Positions 34,543 through 43,868 of a stretch of 64,000 nt of DNA are shown here, one piece after another (within the stretch, counting starts at the first letter, position 1; the number at the start of each line of letters is the position of its first letter). The DNA comes from Lachnospiraceae bacterium. GTDB taxonomy: Bacteria; Bacillota; Clostridia; Lachnospirales; Lachnospiraceae. Below the pieces are notes generated by a model. It made no database searches. It saw nothing but the letters and a program-made list of their open reading frames with translations, and was not told the origin of the DNA. Position numbers and translations under genes: made by a program. The stretch lies in the NCBI GenBank assembly GCA_030527645.1, contig JAUNAJ010000002.1:127089-191088 (forward strand), given 5' to 3'.

Positions 34543-35700
34543 TTAATATTCTACCCATGCAGAATCCTGATCTGCGGATTCTACACATTTTTCCACCCAT
34601 TTCACTCCAAGCACGCCTGCGTGGATGTCCGGGTACCAGAAATCAATTTCTTCACCCTTGTTGTACTTATCGATAGCCTTTGCAAATCTTGTGTACAGAT
34701 TGGACCAGGATTCAAACAGTCCCTCCGGATGTCCTCCTCCGATTCGATCATCTGCAACTGCCTCGGAATACAGGTAGCCGGCACCTCTCTGCATTACGCT
34801 CTGGGGCTGTCCCTGTACCTCATAGGCCAGCTGGTTCGGATGCTCTACATCCCAGGCGATGGATGCCTTCTCGCCGACGATCCGGAACCGTGCACCAAAC
34901 TCGGATCCTGCATTCACACAGCTGGACCATACATAACCGATGGCTCCGCTGTCATATTCCATAATGGTCATTGCGTTGTCCTCCAGTGCTCTTCCCTCTA
35001 CAAAGGACTGTTTTGAGCACATCAGGCGCTTGATATTCATGTCCGGCATCATTGCCTCAGTCAGGTAGATCAGGTGCGTTCCTACATCGCCCAGTACGTA
35101 CGCCGGACCTGCTTTCTTCGGATCCACACGCCATGCAGTTGAACCGGATTTTTTCTCTACTGCCACATTGTGGGCACCGTGTGCGAACTGCATATTGATG
35201 ATCCGGATCTTTCCGAGATCTCCCCGCTCGATCATCTGTCTTGCCTGCTCGATCATCTGATGTCCGCTGTAGCCGTAGGAGATAAACATGATCTTTCCGG
35301 TCTTTTTCACCAGCTCCTCCAGCTCTCTTGCCTCTTCTGTTGTGAAGCAGAGGGGCTTCTCACAATATACATGCATGCCGGCCTCAAGAGCTGCCTTTGC
35401 GATCTCGAAGTGTGTAAAGTTCGGTGTTGCAATAGAAACTGCCTCCACACCGTCCTCTCTTTTGCTCTCAGCTTCCAGAAGAGCCTTGTAATCGGTGTAG
35501 CAGCGATCCGGGGCAACTCCTACCTTTTTACCGAAATCGATTCCTCTTTCAGGATCGATATCGAAGGCTCCTGCCACCAGCTGGAAATTGCTGTCCCGCA
35601 GTGCCGCAGAACGGTGGATATATCCGATCTGGCTTCCTCTTCCTCCTCCGATCATTGCCCAGCGAATTGGTCTCTCTAAAAACATTTCTCCGTTAATCAT
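34543..35700 (-). CDS. Gfo/Idh/MocA-family NAD(P)-dependent oxidoreductase
   Basis: 385 residues. The Rossmann motif is MIGGGRGSQIGYIHR, the conserved EKP block is MHVYCEKPLCFT, and the substrate-domain block is YVLGDVGTHLIYL. The family oxidises sugar or inositol hydroxyls. It is the first gene of a four-gene operon (oxidoreductase, two isomerases, binding protein). The start codon follows AAAGGAG. A TATACT -10 element and an 18-base motif shared with another binding-protein gene lie upstream. Confidence 0.92.
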   Translation of the reverse strand: MINGEMFLERPIRWAMIGGGRGSQIGYIHRSAALRDSNFQLVAGAFDIDPERGIDFGKKVGVAPDRCYTDYKALLEAESKREDGVEAVSIATPNFTHFEIAKAALEAGMHVYCEKPLCFTTEEARELEELVKKTGKIMFISYGYSGHQMIEQARQMIERGDLGKIRIINMQFAHGAHNVAVEKKSGSTAWRVDPKKAGPAYVLGDVGTHLIYLTEAMMPDMNIKRLMCSKQSFVEGRALEDNAMTIMEYDSGAIGYVWSSCVNAGSEFGARFRIVGEKASIAWDVEHPNQLAYEVQGQPQSVMQRGAGYLYSEAVADDRIGGGHPEGLFESWSNLYTRFAKAIDKYNKGEEIDFWYPDIHAGVLGVKWVEKCVESADQDSAWVEY

Positions 35701-35832
35701 ACTGTCTGTACTCCTTTACTGTTGATCCATTCGTGTTCCGTTTGTACCTTATCTGTACTTTCCGGATTGTTTCTCTGTGCTGTTTTCCTTTGTTACTTAC
35801 TGTTTTGTTTCTTTGTTGTTCTTGTTGAGTTT

Positions 35833-35897
35833 AGTATAGGTGTTTAGGAAGAAAAACTCGAGAACAGGATATGTGTGATTTAGCACAAAATAACGAT
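35833..35897 (-). promoter_or_regulatory. Promoter and candidate activator site of the isomerase operon
   Basis: On the minus strand a TATACT -10 (35838-35833) has no good -35. About 40 bases upstream lies a motif, on the plus strand TTTAGCACAAAATAACGAT (35879-35897). The same motif with one change occurs 45 bases upstream of the -10 of the binding-protein gene at 37359-38453. A weak -35 plus a conserved upstream site fits activation by an AraC-type regulator, perhaps the one at 36240-37184. Confidence 0.55.
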
Positions 35898-35900
35898 TTT

Positions 35901-36102
35901 AGTTTCTTTAGTGAAAATGCATAATTATCGAACAATTTCATTGTAAAATCCGCATATTACACGGAATCCACCCGTAATCCAGATAATATTATGCCAGGCA
36001 ATAAACAAAGGTTACTGATCTGGTAAACCAGTTCACCTCCTGTGACGAAGGTAGCGCACGCACACTGCTGCAACAGATCTTTCTCTCTATGGCACAGCAA
36101 AA
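35901..36102. other. Intergenic stretch between the araC-type gene and the isomerase operon
   Basis: No gene is seen. The only structure is an imperfect hairpin around CTGGT-AA-ACCAG (36020-36031). Confidence 0.4.
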
Positions 36103-36150
36103 CAGCACCTTCAAACAATCCGTCAGGACAGTTTGAAGATGCTGCTTTTT
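36103..36150 (-). terminator. Terminator of the AraC-type regulator gene
   Basis: Fourteen-base arms (36103-36116, 36131-36144, one mismatch). T tracts flank both sides in the respective directions. Confidence 0.65.
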
Positions 36151-36239
36151 AAATTGATAATTGATTCATGTCGAATTCAGAATCATCTGCGGGCCCTGCA
36201 TCAACTGCTGAGCGCTGTGCTTTCTCGTACTCTGTAATT

Positions 36240-37184
36240 TTATAGTTTGCTGGGGCTGCAGCCCATGATCTTCTTGAACAGGCGGGAGAAATAATTGAGA
36301 TCGTAGATTCCCACCAGCTCTGCCGCCTCGTGGATCGATTTTCCCTGATTCTGGATATAGTCACAGGCACGGATGATCCGAAGACGGTTCATATAGGTCA
36401 CCGGTGAAAAGCCGGTCACATCCTTGAAGATCTTGCGGAAGTGGTTGGGACTGAAGGAATACTTTTCTGCCAGCTCATTGAATTCAACCGGCTCATCCAG
36501 ATGCGCCTCCATATGCAGCAGGACAGCAGCGATCGCTTTCTGATTCTCTCTGGAGCATACATGATACTTCTGATTCTGCAGGCTTCTGGCCTTCTCCAGC
36601 TCCAGCAGGATCATCTCCAGACATTTCACACGGATCAGAGCATGACTGCCCTGATGCTCCTCCTGCTGATCCAGACCCTGCTGAAGCAGAGAAAGAATAA
36701 AGGTCAGCTCCGAGGGACTTAAGTGCAGCACTCCCTGTCTGGTATTATTCAGCTCATAGCTGACCTGCAGCTGCCTGTCATGGTAATGCTGCTCTCTCTC
36801 AACCAGAGACTGCTCCCACTGCTGTTCCTCCTCCGACGCTGCTTCCGCTGTATTAAACAAATATCCGCTGTCCCGAAGGGTATTCACTACTCTGGGATCC
36901 AGCTCGATCAGACGAAACTGGCAGTTATAGAAGGTACACTCCCCGCTGAGTGAGAATCCATGGGCCTTTCTCTCCGAAACTACTACCACATCACCCGGGA
37001 TCAACAGTGTTTCCGTTCCATTATAAATATGATGGCAGGAGCCGTTTGCAACGATCAGCAGCTCATAATAATTGTGCCGATGCATATCCACAGAACGGGA
37101 ATCTGTCCACTTCTCAAAGGAGATGTAGAGACCGTCATCCGTCACCATGCTGAAAAAAGGATACTTTTTATCATTCTGCTGCAT
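36240..37184 (-). CDS. AraC-family transcriptional regulator
   Basis: 314 residues. An N-terminal cupin sensor domain (MHRHNYYELLIVANGSCHHI, LIPGDVVVVSERKAHGFS) is followed by a linker and a C-terminal double helix-turn-helix (FNELAEKYSFSPNHFRKIFK, GKSIHEAAELVGIYDLNYFS). It ends soon after the conserved GCSPSKL. It is placed between the binding-protein gene (37359-38453) and the isomerase operon, both transcribed in the same direction and both preceded by the same 18-base motif, so it is the likely local regulator. Confidence 0.93.
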   Translation of the reverse strand: MQQNDKKYPFFSMVTDDGLYISFEKWTDSRSVDMHRHNYYELLIVANGSCHHIYNGTETLLIPGDVVVVSERKAHGFSLSGECTFYNCQFRLIELDPRVVNTLRDSGYLFNTAEAASEEEQQWEQSLVEREQHYHDRQLQVSYELNNTRQGVLHLSPSELTFILSLLQQGLDQQEEHQGSHALIRVKCLEMILLELEKARSLQNQKYHVCSRENQKAIAAVLLHMEAHLDEPVEFNELAEKYSFSPNHFRKIFKDVTGFSPVTYMNRLRIIRACDYIQNQGKSIHEAAELVGIYDLNYFSRLFKKIMGCSPSKL

Positions 37185-37257
37185 ATATATTCCTGCCTTT
37201 CCAACTATCGAATTCCTCTTGGCTTATCACTACAATAGCTCAATGCTCATCAAAACA

Positions 37258-37307
37258 CAACAGGGCATTCCGACGATCCCGTATTGATCCATCGAAACAC
37301 CCTGCTG
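37258..37307 (-). terminator. Terminator of the second sugar-binding protein gene
   Basis: An imperfect inverted repeat of about 19 bases (37258-37276, 37289-37307) in which the mismatches are mostly G-U compatible. It is followed on the minus strand by GTTTTG. Confidence 0.55.
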
Positions 37308-37358
37308 CTTTCAGTTGACAGTATTTTCCCGTCTGATTCTTTGAAAATTGATCCCTGA

Positions 37359-38453
37359 TTACTGGAGGTAGCTCTGCATCAGCTCCAAACGCTCCTGCGC
37401 ATTGGACTCATCCATTACACCGTAGGTAGTGGATACGAATGCCGGAAGCTCCTCCCCGTTAATGGCACGTACGGCACAGTCTACCGCACGGTAGGTCATG
37501 TCTGTCCAGTCACAGGCAACAGACAGATAATTATTAACAGTTCCATCTACAATAACCTGAGCTGCAGAGCTCATACCGTCAAATCCAAGGAAGATGGTAT
37601 TCGCATATGCCTCATTTTCTGCTGCAGCCTTTGCAGCTCCGATTGCCATATCATCGTTGTTTGCGCAGATGATCGCCACACCGTCAGGGAATTTGGACAT
37701 AATGCTTTCCATACAGTTTACGGCCTTATCGGCAACTGCATCCGCATACTGGATCTCATCCTGGAGGAAGGTTCCTCCTGCCTCCGTAATACCTGCAATA
37801 TAGCCTTCCATACGGGCTTCATTGGTGGGATCTCCCTGTACACCGGCAATCTCAATGCAGTTGATCTCTTCCCAGCCTGCTTCCTTTGCGGCAGCAACTG
37901 CTGCAATTGCACCGGCTTTGGCTGCCTCCTCATTTCCTACACCCACGTGGGAAACTGCAACATCTCCTGCAATACTGGTATCAAAGGATACGACCGGAAT
38001 CGGGCTGTCTGCCAGCATGGTTGCTGCTGCCTCTGCCTGAAGAGGATCCAGGACAAGTGCATCATACTTTCCTGATGTAATAGCTGTCTCGATCATATTC
38101 AGCTGCTCGTCGTATGCAGTCTCTGCAGTGGCACCTACAACATCCACATGAACGTTAGAATGTGCTACTTCATAATTTTCTGCTCCTACCTCCAGATACT
38201 TTCCAACCTCGGAAGACTGAGTCTTCAGAATCACCATAATGCTTACTTCGCCGTCAAAATCTGCATCTTCCGTGATTTCTACTGCATCTTCAATGCTTGC
38301 TGAGGCTGTTTCTTCTGCTTCTGCCTCAGATGAAGCGGATGAGGCGTCGGATACACTGCTGCTTCCGGAGGAAGAAGTGCTGTCTCCACAGCCTGCCAGA
38401 AGTGCGGATGCTGTCATAAGCGAGAGAATTGCTGCTGCCATACGTTTTTTCAT
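37359..38453 (-). CDS. Lipoprotein sugar-binding protein (RbsB-like)
   Basis: 364 residues; start ATG at 38453 after AAAGGAG. Lipobox LLAGC with Cys22, then a Ser/Glu-rich linker and a type 1 periplasmic-binding fold (SIMVILKTQSSEVGKYLEVG, DALVLDPLQAEAAATMLA, SPIPVVSFDTSIAGDV, VAIICANNDDMAIGAAKAAA, FLGFDGMSSAAQVIVDG). It transports or senses a sugar or inositol. No ABC ATPase or permease gene follows; a terminator and an AraC gene do. With the protein at 31380-32423 it makes two orphan binding proteins within 7 kb. Confidence 0.88.
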   Translation of the reverse strand: MKKRMAAAILSLMTASALLAGCGDSTSSSGSSSVSDASSASSEAEAEETASASIEDAVEITEDADFDGEVSIMVILKTQSSEVGKYLEVGAENYEVAHSNVHVDVVGATAETAYDEQLNMIETAITSGKYDALVLDPLQAEAAATMLADSPIPVVSFDTSIAGDVAVSHVGVGNEEAAKAGAIAAVAAAKEAGWEEINCIEIAGVQGDPTNEARMEGYIAGITEAGGTFLQDEIQYADAVADKAVNCMESIMSKFPDGVAIICANNDDMAIGAAKAAAENEAYANTIFLGFDGMSSAAQVIVDGTVNNYLSVACDWTDMTYRAVDCAVRAINGEELPAFVSTTYGVMDESNAQERLELMQSYLQ

Positions 38454-38531
38454 GGTGTGAACTCCTTTCAATTTTTCCAATATTATTATTCGTTATCCAC
38501 AATTTTCAGTTGTTATTGCCAACTGTTTATG

Positions 38532-38600
38532 GTTATATTTTACAAAAACGTGGGTGTTTTTCAATAACAGAGCAATTCGGTTTTAGCACAATATAACGAT
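38532..38600 (-). promoter_or_regulatory. Promoter and candidate activator site of the second binding-protein gene
   Basis: A TATAAC -10 (minus strand, 38537-38532) without a good -35, and 45 bases upstream the motif TTTAGCACAATATAACGAT (38582-38600, plus strand), matching the site at 35879-35897 at 18 of 19 positions. Confidence 0.55.
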
Positions 38601-38670
38601 ATAAACCAATATTCTGTTGATTTCTTTCTGATTTGAAACGCGCTATTATAAAATAAATTCATTCGCTTAT

Positions 38671-38760
38671 AACCGAGTCGGAATAAGCCGAATAAACTTG
38701 AACTATTCCAATAATTATGCTATACTATATTCGACCAAAACCGAGTCGGAGGTGACCGAA
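38671..38760 (+). promoter_or_regulatory. Promoter of the DUF234 ATPase gene bracketed by a 22-base repeat
   Basis: TTGAAC (38698-38703), 17 bases, then TATACT (38721-38726) form a near-consensus promoter. The sequence AACCGAGTCGGA-N5-CCGAA occurs at 38671-38692 and again at 38739-38760, one copy on each side of the promoter. Each contains the palindrome CCGA-G-TCGG. The second copy also includes the ribosome binding site CGGAGG. This has the form of a double operator. Confidence 0.65.
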
Positions 38761-38764
38761 CAAA

Positions 38765-40159
38765 ATGAGATTTATCGGAAGATCTGAACAGTTAGCAAAA
38801 CTAAAACGAGCCATTACAAAGTCTGCAAAGGATGCATCTATGCAGACTGTACTCATCTATGGTCGGAGACGTGTCGGAAAAAGTGAACTTGTGAAGCAGC
38901 TAATTAAAACTTCTTCAATTCCAAGTATCTATTACGAATGCAGACAGGTTGCTGAGGAAAGCAATGCGCAGGGAATATGCAATATTTTATCTGAAGAACT
39001 TCATCTTCCACGTCTTGGATATCAGTCTGTTGAAGAAGTTCTTGAATATATATTCAAAAGATCCTGCGAAGAAAATATGATTTTTGTTTTAGATGAATAC
39101 CCTTATCTACGGGAAAATATCAAGGGAATGGACAGCATCCTTCAGACAATGATTGATAAATACAAGGACACAGCAAAGCTTACATTTATTCTTCTCGGCT
39201 CCTATGTGGAGATAATGAAAAATCTTCTGGAACATTCTAACCCACTGTATGGACGTATTGATCTGACCATCAGTCTGAAACCTATGGATTATTATGAATC
39301 TGCAGAGTTCTACCCTGCTTTTTCTGAAGAAGAACGTGTCAAAATCTATTCTGTGTTCGGCGGCATCCCTTATTACAACCGATTGATTGACGATTCTCTG
39401 TCCGTAGAGGAAAATTTAATGGAACTCCTGGTTGCCCCGGAAGCACGGTTAGAAAATGAAGTTTCCATGTATTTAAATGCAGAAATCTCAAAAATCACAA
39501 ATGCCAATGAAGTATTTGAAGCCCTTTCCAGGGGATATGCAAAGTATAAAGATATCCTGGATCAATCCCATGTATCAAGCGGTCCGACACTTGTAGACGT
39601 ACTTGATAAGCTGTCAAAAATGGAAGTTATTGAGAAAAGAACGCCAATCAATGATGAGGGAAATAAAAGAAAAGCCAGTTATCATATCAGCGATCCTCTT
39701 TCTGCCTTCTATTACCGGTATATTTTCCGTTTCGCTTCTCAGAGAAAGATCATGGATCCGGAAGTATACTATAATAAGTATATCCGTGAAGATTTTGAAT
39801 CAGTGTATGTCCCCCATTTCTTCGAAGAAATCTGCAAGCAATATCTGATTCGAAGGAATAAAAATGGAGGAATCTCCCCGGTAATAGAAAAAATTGGAAA
39901 ATACTACTATGATCTTCCGAAAGAACGCAGAAATGGGGAATTTGATATCGTAACACTTGACGAAAAGGGCTATGTCTTTTATGAAGTAAAATTTCGCAAA
40001 GAAAAAATAACAGTATCTATGGTTAACGAAGAGATTACACAAGTAAAAGCAACCGGCATGAGCTGCCATAAATACGTTTTTATCTCAAGATCACCGGTAG
40101 ATATCGATGGGATTGAGGATCCTGTAGAAGTCATTTCTCTTAAGGATCTCTGGAAATAG
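38765..40159 (+). CDS. AAA ATPase with C-terminal DUF234 nuclease-like domain
   Basis: 464 residues. An archaeal-type ATPase domain has Walker A GRRRVGKS (33-40) and Walker B FVLDEYPYL, then a sensor-like LLGSYVEIMKNLL. A winged-helix region follows (YKDILDQSHVSSGPTLVDVL), and the C-terminal DUF234 region (about 340-464) has GEFDIVTLDEKGYVFYEVKF, a pattern like the D...ExK core of restriction-type nucleases. The function of this family is not established. Base composition and codon choice are more AT-rich than in the neighbours, and it is a single-gene unit between strong terminators, which suggests horizontal acquisition. Confidence 0.85.
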   Translation: MRFIGRSEQLAKLKRAITKSAKDASMQTVLIYGRRRVGKSELVKQLIKTSSIPSIYYECRQVAEESNAQGICNILSEELHLPRLGYQSVEEVLEYIFKRSCEENMIFVLDEYPYLRENIKGMDSILQTMIDKYKDTAKLTFILLGSYVEIMKNLLEHSNPLYGRIDLTISLKPMDYYESAEFYPAFSEEERVKIYSVFGGIPYYNRLIDDSLSVEENLMELLVAPEARLENEVSMYLNAEISKITNANEVFEALSRGYAKYKDILDQSHVSSGPTLVDVLDKLSKMEVIEKRTPINDEGNKRKASYHISDPLSAFYYRYIFRFASQRKIMDPEVYYNKYIREDFESVYVPHFFEEICKQYLIRRNKNGGISPVIEKIGKYYYDLPKERRNGEFDIVTLDEKGYVFYEVKFRKEKITVSMVNEEITQVKATGMSCHKYVFISRSPVDIDGIEDPVEVISLKDLWK

Positions 40160-40200
40160 ATCCGTGGCATGCTGTCGGCAGCCTGCCTTGCATGTATGAC

Positions 40201-40247
40201 AAAAACGGTCAGACAGGAACAGTGATGTTCCTGTCTGACCGTTTTTT
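40201..40247. terminator. Bidirectional terminator between ATPase gene and pheT
   Basis: Perfect 20-base arms (40201-40220, 40227-40246) with A and T tracts at the outer ends. Confidence 0.93.
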
Positions 40248-40281
40248 CAGATGTCATTTTCTAAAGCAGATTCTGCCGTTA

Positions 40282-42702
40282 TTATGACCGAAGCTCGATC
40301 GCCAGATGATAATTCAGATTCTTCAGGATCTTCTTCACATATCCGTCCACTGTATCACTGCCGAACTCCTCCTCCTTCGGAGTGAAGGTTACGGTAAAGG
40401 CCATGGATTTCTTTGAAGGCGGGATCGGTGCTCCCTCGTATACATCAAAGAGTTTTACGTCCGTTACAAACGGGCAGGCGGACTTGATCACCTGTTCCAC
40501 CTCACCGCAGGTTACTGTCTTCTCCATGATCAGCGCCAGGTCACGCTTCTCAATGGCGTATTTCGGAAGGGGCTGGAAGACCTTGGCTTTTCCGTACTGC
40601 GCATACAGAGACGCAAGATCCAGTTCCATGACATAACCCGGGAATCTCATGTCCTCCTTCTGCATTACCTCGTAGCTGATGCGTCCCAGGTAACCGATCT
40701 CTTTGCCGTCGAAGGAAATAGATGCAGTCTGGTAGGGGTGCAGTCCCGGCTTCTGACAGGGAGCATAATCAAAGGTCAGTTCCAGTACACCGGCAACAGT
40801 CTCTGCAATGCCCTTCAGGGTAAAGAAGGATTCGTTCTCACCGAATACACCTGCTGCGAGGGTCTCTCTCTCGTCCGGATATTCTGTCAGCGGCAGGTCT
40901 TTCGGAATAAATCTGTTTCCGATCTCGAAGATTCTTCCCTCGAAGGTTCCTCTCTTCATGTTCCGGGCAATGGCATGCACCATCTGAGGTGCCAGTGTGG
41001 TACGCATGAGAGACAGATCTCTGTTGATAGGATTGATCAGCTCGATCGCATGTCTTTCCGGTGCATCCTCCGGATACTCCATCAGATCCAGATCCGCCGG
41101 CGAGAAGAAGGAGTAATGCATACCCTCGAAGGCACCTACTGCGCAGAGGCTTCTCTTCAGCTTCAGTGTGGTCTTCTGGATCAGATTCAGGCCGCCGATG
41201 GTCACCTTTGCTGTAGGCATGAAGGTATCCTTGATATGATCGTAGCCGTACATACGAATCACTTCCTCAGCGATATCCGGATAATCCTCCATATCCTCAC
41301 GGTAAGCAGGTACCTGAATGGTCAGCTCGTCTCCGTTGATCTCCGGCTGGAAATTCAGGCCGGTAAGGATTCGTTTGATCTCCTCATCCGGCACGGTGAT
41401 TCCGAGAACACTGTTTACCTTCTCGATGGATGCCTTCATCCGGGAGGGCTCCACAGAATTTCCTGTATTCACGTCAAAGTGTGTGGAAGAAACCTTTCCT
41501 GCTCCCAGCTCCTCAATGAGGTGCAGTACACGCTTCATGGCCATAACAGTCGCATACTCATCCACACCCTTGGAATATCTCTGGGATGCGTCAGAGGTCT
41601 GTCCCAGAGCACGGGAGCTCTTGCGGATATTGTCCCGGGCAAATTTTGCAGACTCGAACATAACCTCCTTTGTGGTCTCACGGATTCCGGAATTCAGTCC
41701 GCCCATGATTCCTGCCAGAGCAACAGCCTTCCTGCCGTCACAGATCAGCAGGTTGTTCTCCGTAAGCGTGAACTCCTTCTCATCCAGAGTAACGATCTTC
41801 TCACCTTCTGCTGCCCGGCGCACGTGGATGGCATTTCCCTCAAGGTAGTCACAGTCAAATGCATGCAGCGGCTGTCCCAGCTCTCTCAGTACATAGTTGG
41901 TGATATCAACGATGTTAGAGATAGAGTTGTTGCCCAGAAGAGCCAGCCTTCTTCTCATCCATGCAGGAGACTCTGCAATATTTACATCGTATACATAATG
42001 AGCGGAGTATCTCGGACAGAGATCCGGTGCATCCACGGTCACGTTGAAGCCTTCCTTTACCACCTCTGTAGGATGGAAGTCCAGAGCGGGCTCATGCAGC
42101 TCTGTTCCCAGCACGGCTGCCACCTCTCTTGCAATACCAAAGATCGACTGGCAGTCCGGACGGTTTGCGGTGATGGCGATATCGAAAATCTGCTCATCCA
42201 GTCCCGTGATCACCTTTACGTCCTCACCCACCTTCGCATCGGCAGGCAGCACCAGCAGACCGTTGTAGCCTGCACCCGGGTACAGATTCTCATTCAGACC
42301 CAGCTCTACACCGGAGCAGAGCATGCCGTTGGACTCATAGCCGCGAAGCTTGCCTTTCTTGATGGTCATGACTCCCTCAATAGTCACATGATCCTTTGCT
42401 GTAGCGTACACCTGGGCTCCATGTAAGGCAACCGGGAATTTTCCGCCTGCATGCACATTGTCCGCTCCGCAGCAGATCTGCAGCAGCTCACCGGTACCTG
42501 CATCTACCTTGCATACGTGCAGATGGGTATCCGGAATGGGCTCGCACTCCACTACCTCACCAACGACAACGCCGCTGATGTCCCTGCCCAGCTCATATCT
42601 TTCCTCCACCTCGAAGCCGCAGGAGAACAGCTTCTCCTCCAGCACCTCCGGTGTCACATTGATGTCTACATATTCTTTTAACCAGCTTAATGGAACTAAC
42701 AT
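40282..42702 (-). CDS. pheT: Phenylalanyl-tRNA synthetase beta subunit
   Basis: 806 residues, the usual length. Domains in order are: N-terminal MLVPLSWLKEYVDI, tRNA-binding OB fold (VVVGEVVECEPIPDTHLHVC), B3/B4 editing domain (about 200-375), B5 DNA-binding-like domain, the inactive synthetase-like core (KLKRSLCAVGAFEGMHYSF), and the C-terminal FDX-ACB anticodon-binding domain (PKYAIEKRDLALIMEK). It forms the alpha2-beta2 enzyme with PheS and hydrolyses mischarged Tyr-tRNA. It starts 21 bases after pheS and shares the T-box leader. Confidence 0.97.
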   Translation of the reverse strand: MLVPLSWLKEYVDINVTPEVLEEKLFSCGFEVEERYELGRDISGVVVGEVVECEPIPDTHLHVCKVDAGTGELLQICCGADNVHAGGKFPVALHGAQVYATAKDHVTIEGVMTIKKGKLRGYESNGMLCSGVELGLNENLYPGAGYNGLLVLPADAKVGEDVKVITGLDEQIFDIAITANRPDCQSIFGIAREVAAVLGTELHEPALDFHPTEVVKEGFNVTVDAPDLCPRYSAHYVYDVNIAESPAWMRRRLALLGNNSISNIVDITNYVLRELGQPLHAFDCDYLEGNAIHVRRAAEGEKIVTLDEKEFTLTENNLLICDGRKAVALAGIMGGLNSGIRETTKEVMFESAKFARDNIRKSSRALGQTSDASQRYSKGVDEYATVMAMKRVLHLIEELGAGKVSSTHFDVNTGNSVEPSRMKASIEKVNSVLGITVPDEEIKRILTGLNFQPEINGDELTIQVPAYREDMEDYPDIAEEVIRMYGYDHIKDTFMPTAKVTIGGLNLIQKTTLKLKRSLCAVGAFEGMHYSFFSPADLDLMEYPEDAPERHAIELINPINRDLSLMRTTLAPQMVHAIARNMKRGTFEGRIFEIGNRFIPKDLPLTEYPDERETLAAGVFGENESFFTLKGIAETVAGVLELTFDYAPCQKPGLHPYQTASISFDGKEIGYLGRISYEVMQKEDMRFPGYVMELDLASLYAQYGKAKVFQPLPKYAIEKRDLALIMEKTVTCGEVEQVIKSACPFVTDVKLFDVYEGAPIPPSKKSMAFTVTFTPKEEEFGSDTVDGYVKKILKNLNYHLAIELRS

Positions 42703-42723
42703 GTTTCTCTACCTCCGTTATTC

Positions 42724-43767
42724 TCAGTCATCGATCTGATCAAGTACACGCAGATCAGACTCAAATAACATCTTGATATTGTTGATTCCGTATTTCAGCA
42801 TGGCGATACGCTCCAGACCAAGTCCGAAGGCAAAGCCGCTGTACTCATTGGAATCAATGCCGCAGTTCTCCAGAACCTTCTTGTTTACCACACCTGCACC
42901 GAGCACCTCGATCCAGCCGGTGCCCTTGCAGAGCTTGCAGCCCGCACCGCCGCACTGGAAGCAGCTTACATCCACCTCAACAGAGGGCTCTGTGAAGGGG
43001 AAGTAGGAGGGACGAAGACGGGTCTTTGTCTCCTCACCGAAGATCTGCTGGGAAACCATGGTCAGCATTCCCTTCAGATCGCAGAGGCTGATGCCCTTAT
43101 CCACAACCAGTCCCTCCATCTGAGAGAACATCGGAGAATGGGTGGCATCGTCATCGGAACGGAATACCTTGCCGGGAGAGATGATCTTGATCGGCGGCTG
43201 TTTCTTCTCCATGACATGGATCTGCGCAGCAGAGGTCTGGGTACGAAGCAGGAACTCAGGACTTAAGTAGAAGGTATCCTGCATATCCCTTGCCGGATGA
43301 TCATCCGGTGTGTTCAGCGCTGTAAAGTTATAATAATCGGTCTCAATCTCTGTACCCTCGAATACCTCGAAGCCCATGGACACGAAGATATCGGACAGCT
43401 GATTGCGGACAGAGGTGATAGGATGAAGATTTCCGTAGGTCACCTTCTCTGCCGGCATGGTGATATCGATCTTCTCGCTCTCGTAGCGCAGCTGCAGCTC
43501 TCTGGCCTTCATCTTCTGATCCAGCTCATCAAAGAAGCCAAGCGCCCATTCCTTTGCCGCATTGACATTCTTTCCGAACTCCTGCTTCTGCTCCTTCGGG
43601 ATAGAGCGCATCTCCTTCATCAGAGCGCTGATCTTTCCCTGCTTGGAATCCAGGAAGGTTTTCTTGAATTCATACACATTTTTTGAGGTTTTCAAATCCG
43701 CTGCGCCTGCATGGATCTCTTCCTTGATCTCATTGATCCTGGACAGCAATTCATTTACATCCTGCAT
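42724..43767 (-). CDS. pheS: Phenylalanyl-tRNA synthetase alpha subunit
   Basis: 347 residues. An N-terminal coiled coil is followed by the class II catalytic core, with [20 protein letters not shown] (motif 2 region), [14 protein letters not shown] and motif 3 [15 protein letters not shown]. The ATG follows AAAGGAG. It charges tRNA-Phe with phenylalanine. The gene is preceded by a T-box leader that reads uncharged tRNA-Phe. A short Cys cluster ([17 protein letters not shown]) is characteristic of bacterial PheS. Confidence 0.97.
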   Translation of the reverse strand: MQDVNELLSRINEIKEEIHAGAADLKTSKNVYEFKKTFLDSKQGKISALMKEMRSIPKEQKQEFGKNVNAAKEWALGFFDELDQKMKARELQLRYESEKIDITMPAEKVTYGNLHPITSVRNQLSDIFVSMGFEVFEGTEIETDYYNFTALNTPDDHPARDMQDTFYLSPEFLLRTQTSAAQIHVMEKKQPPIKIISPGKVFRSDDDATHSPMFSQMEGLVVDKGISLCDLKGMLTMVSQQIFGEETKTRLRPSYFPFTEPSVEVDVSCFQCGGAGCKLCKGTGWIEVLGAGVVNKKVLENCGIDSNEYSGFAFGLGLERIAMLKYGINNIKMLFESDLRVLDQIDD

Positions 43768-43868
43768 GTTGATTCTCCTTTGTATCGTTCAAACTGTTTT
43801 GTTCCATAGTTTAAGTCGAGCCTGTTTTCACTCGCCATCTGCAGAGGAAGGAATTTTCTCGACTGAGA

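Noticed and set aside
40738..42426. A 562-codon open frame antisense to pheT
   Set aside because: It mirrors pheT codon structure, has no ribosome binding site and matches no recognisable family.
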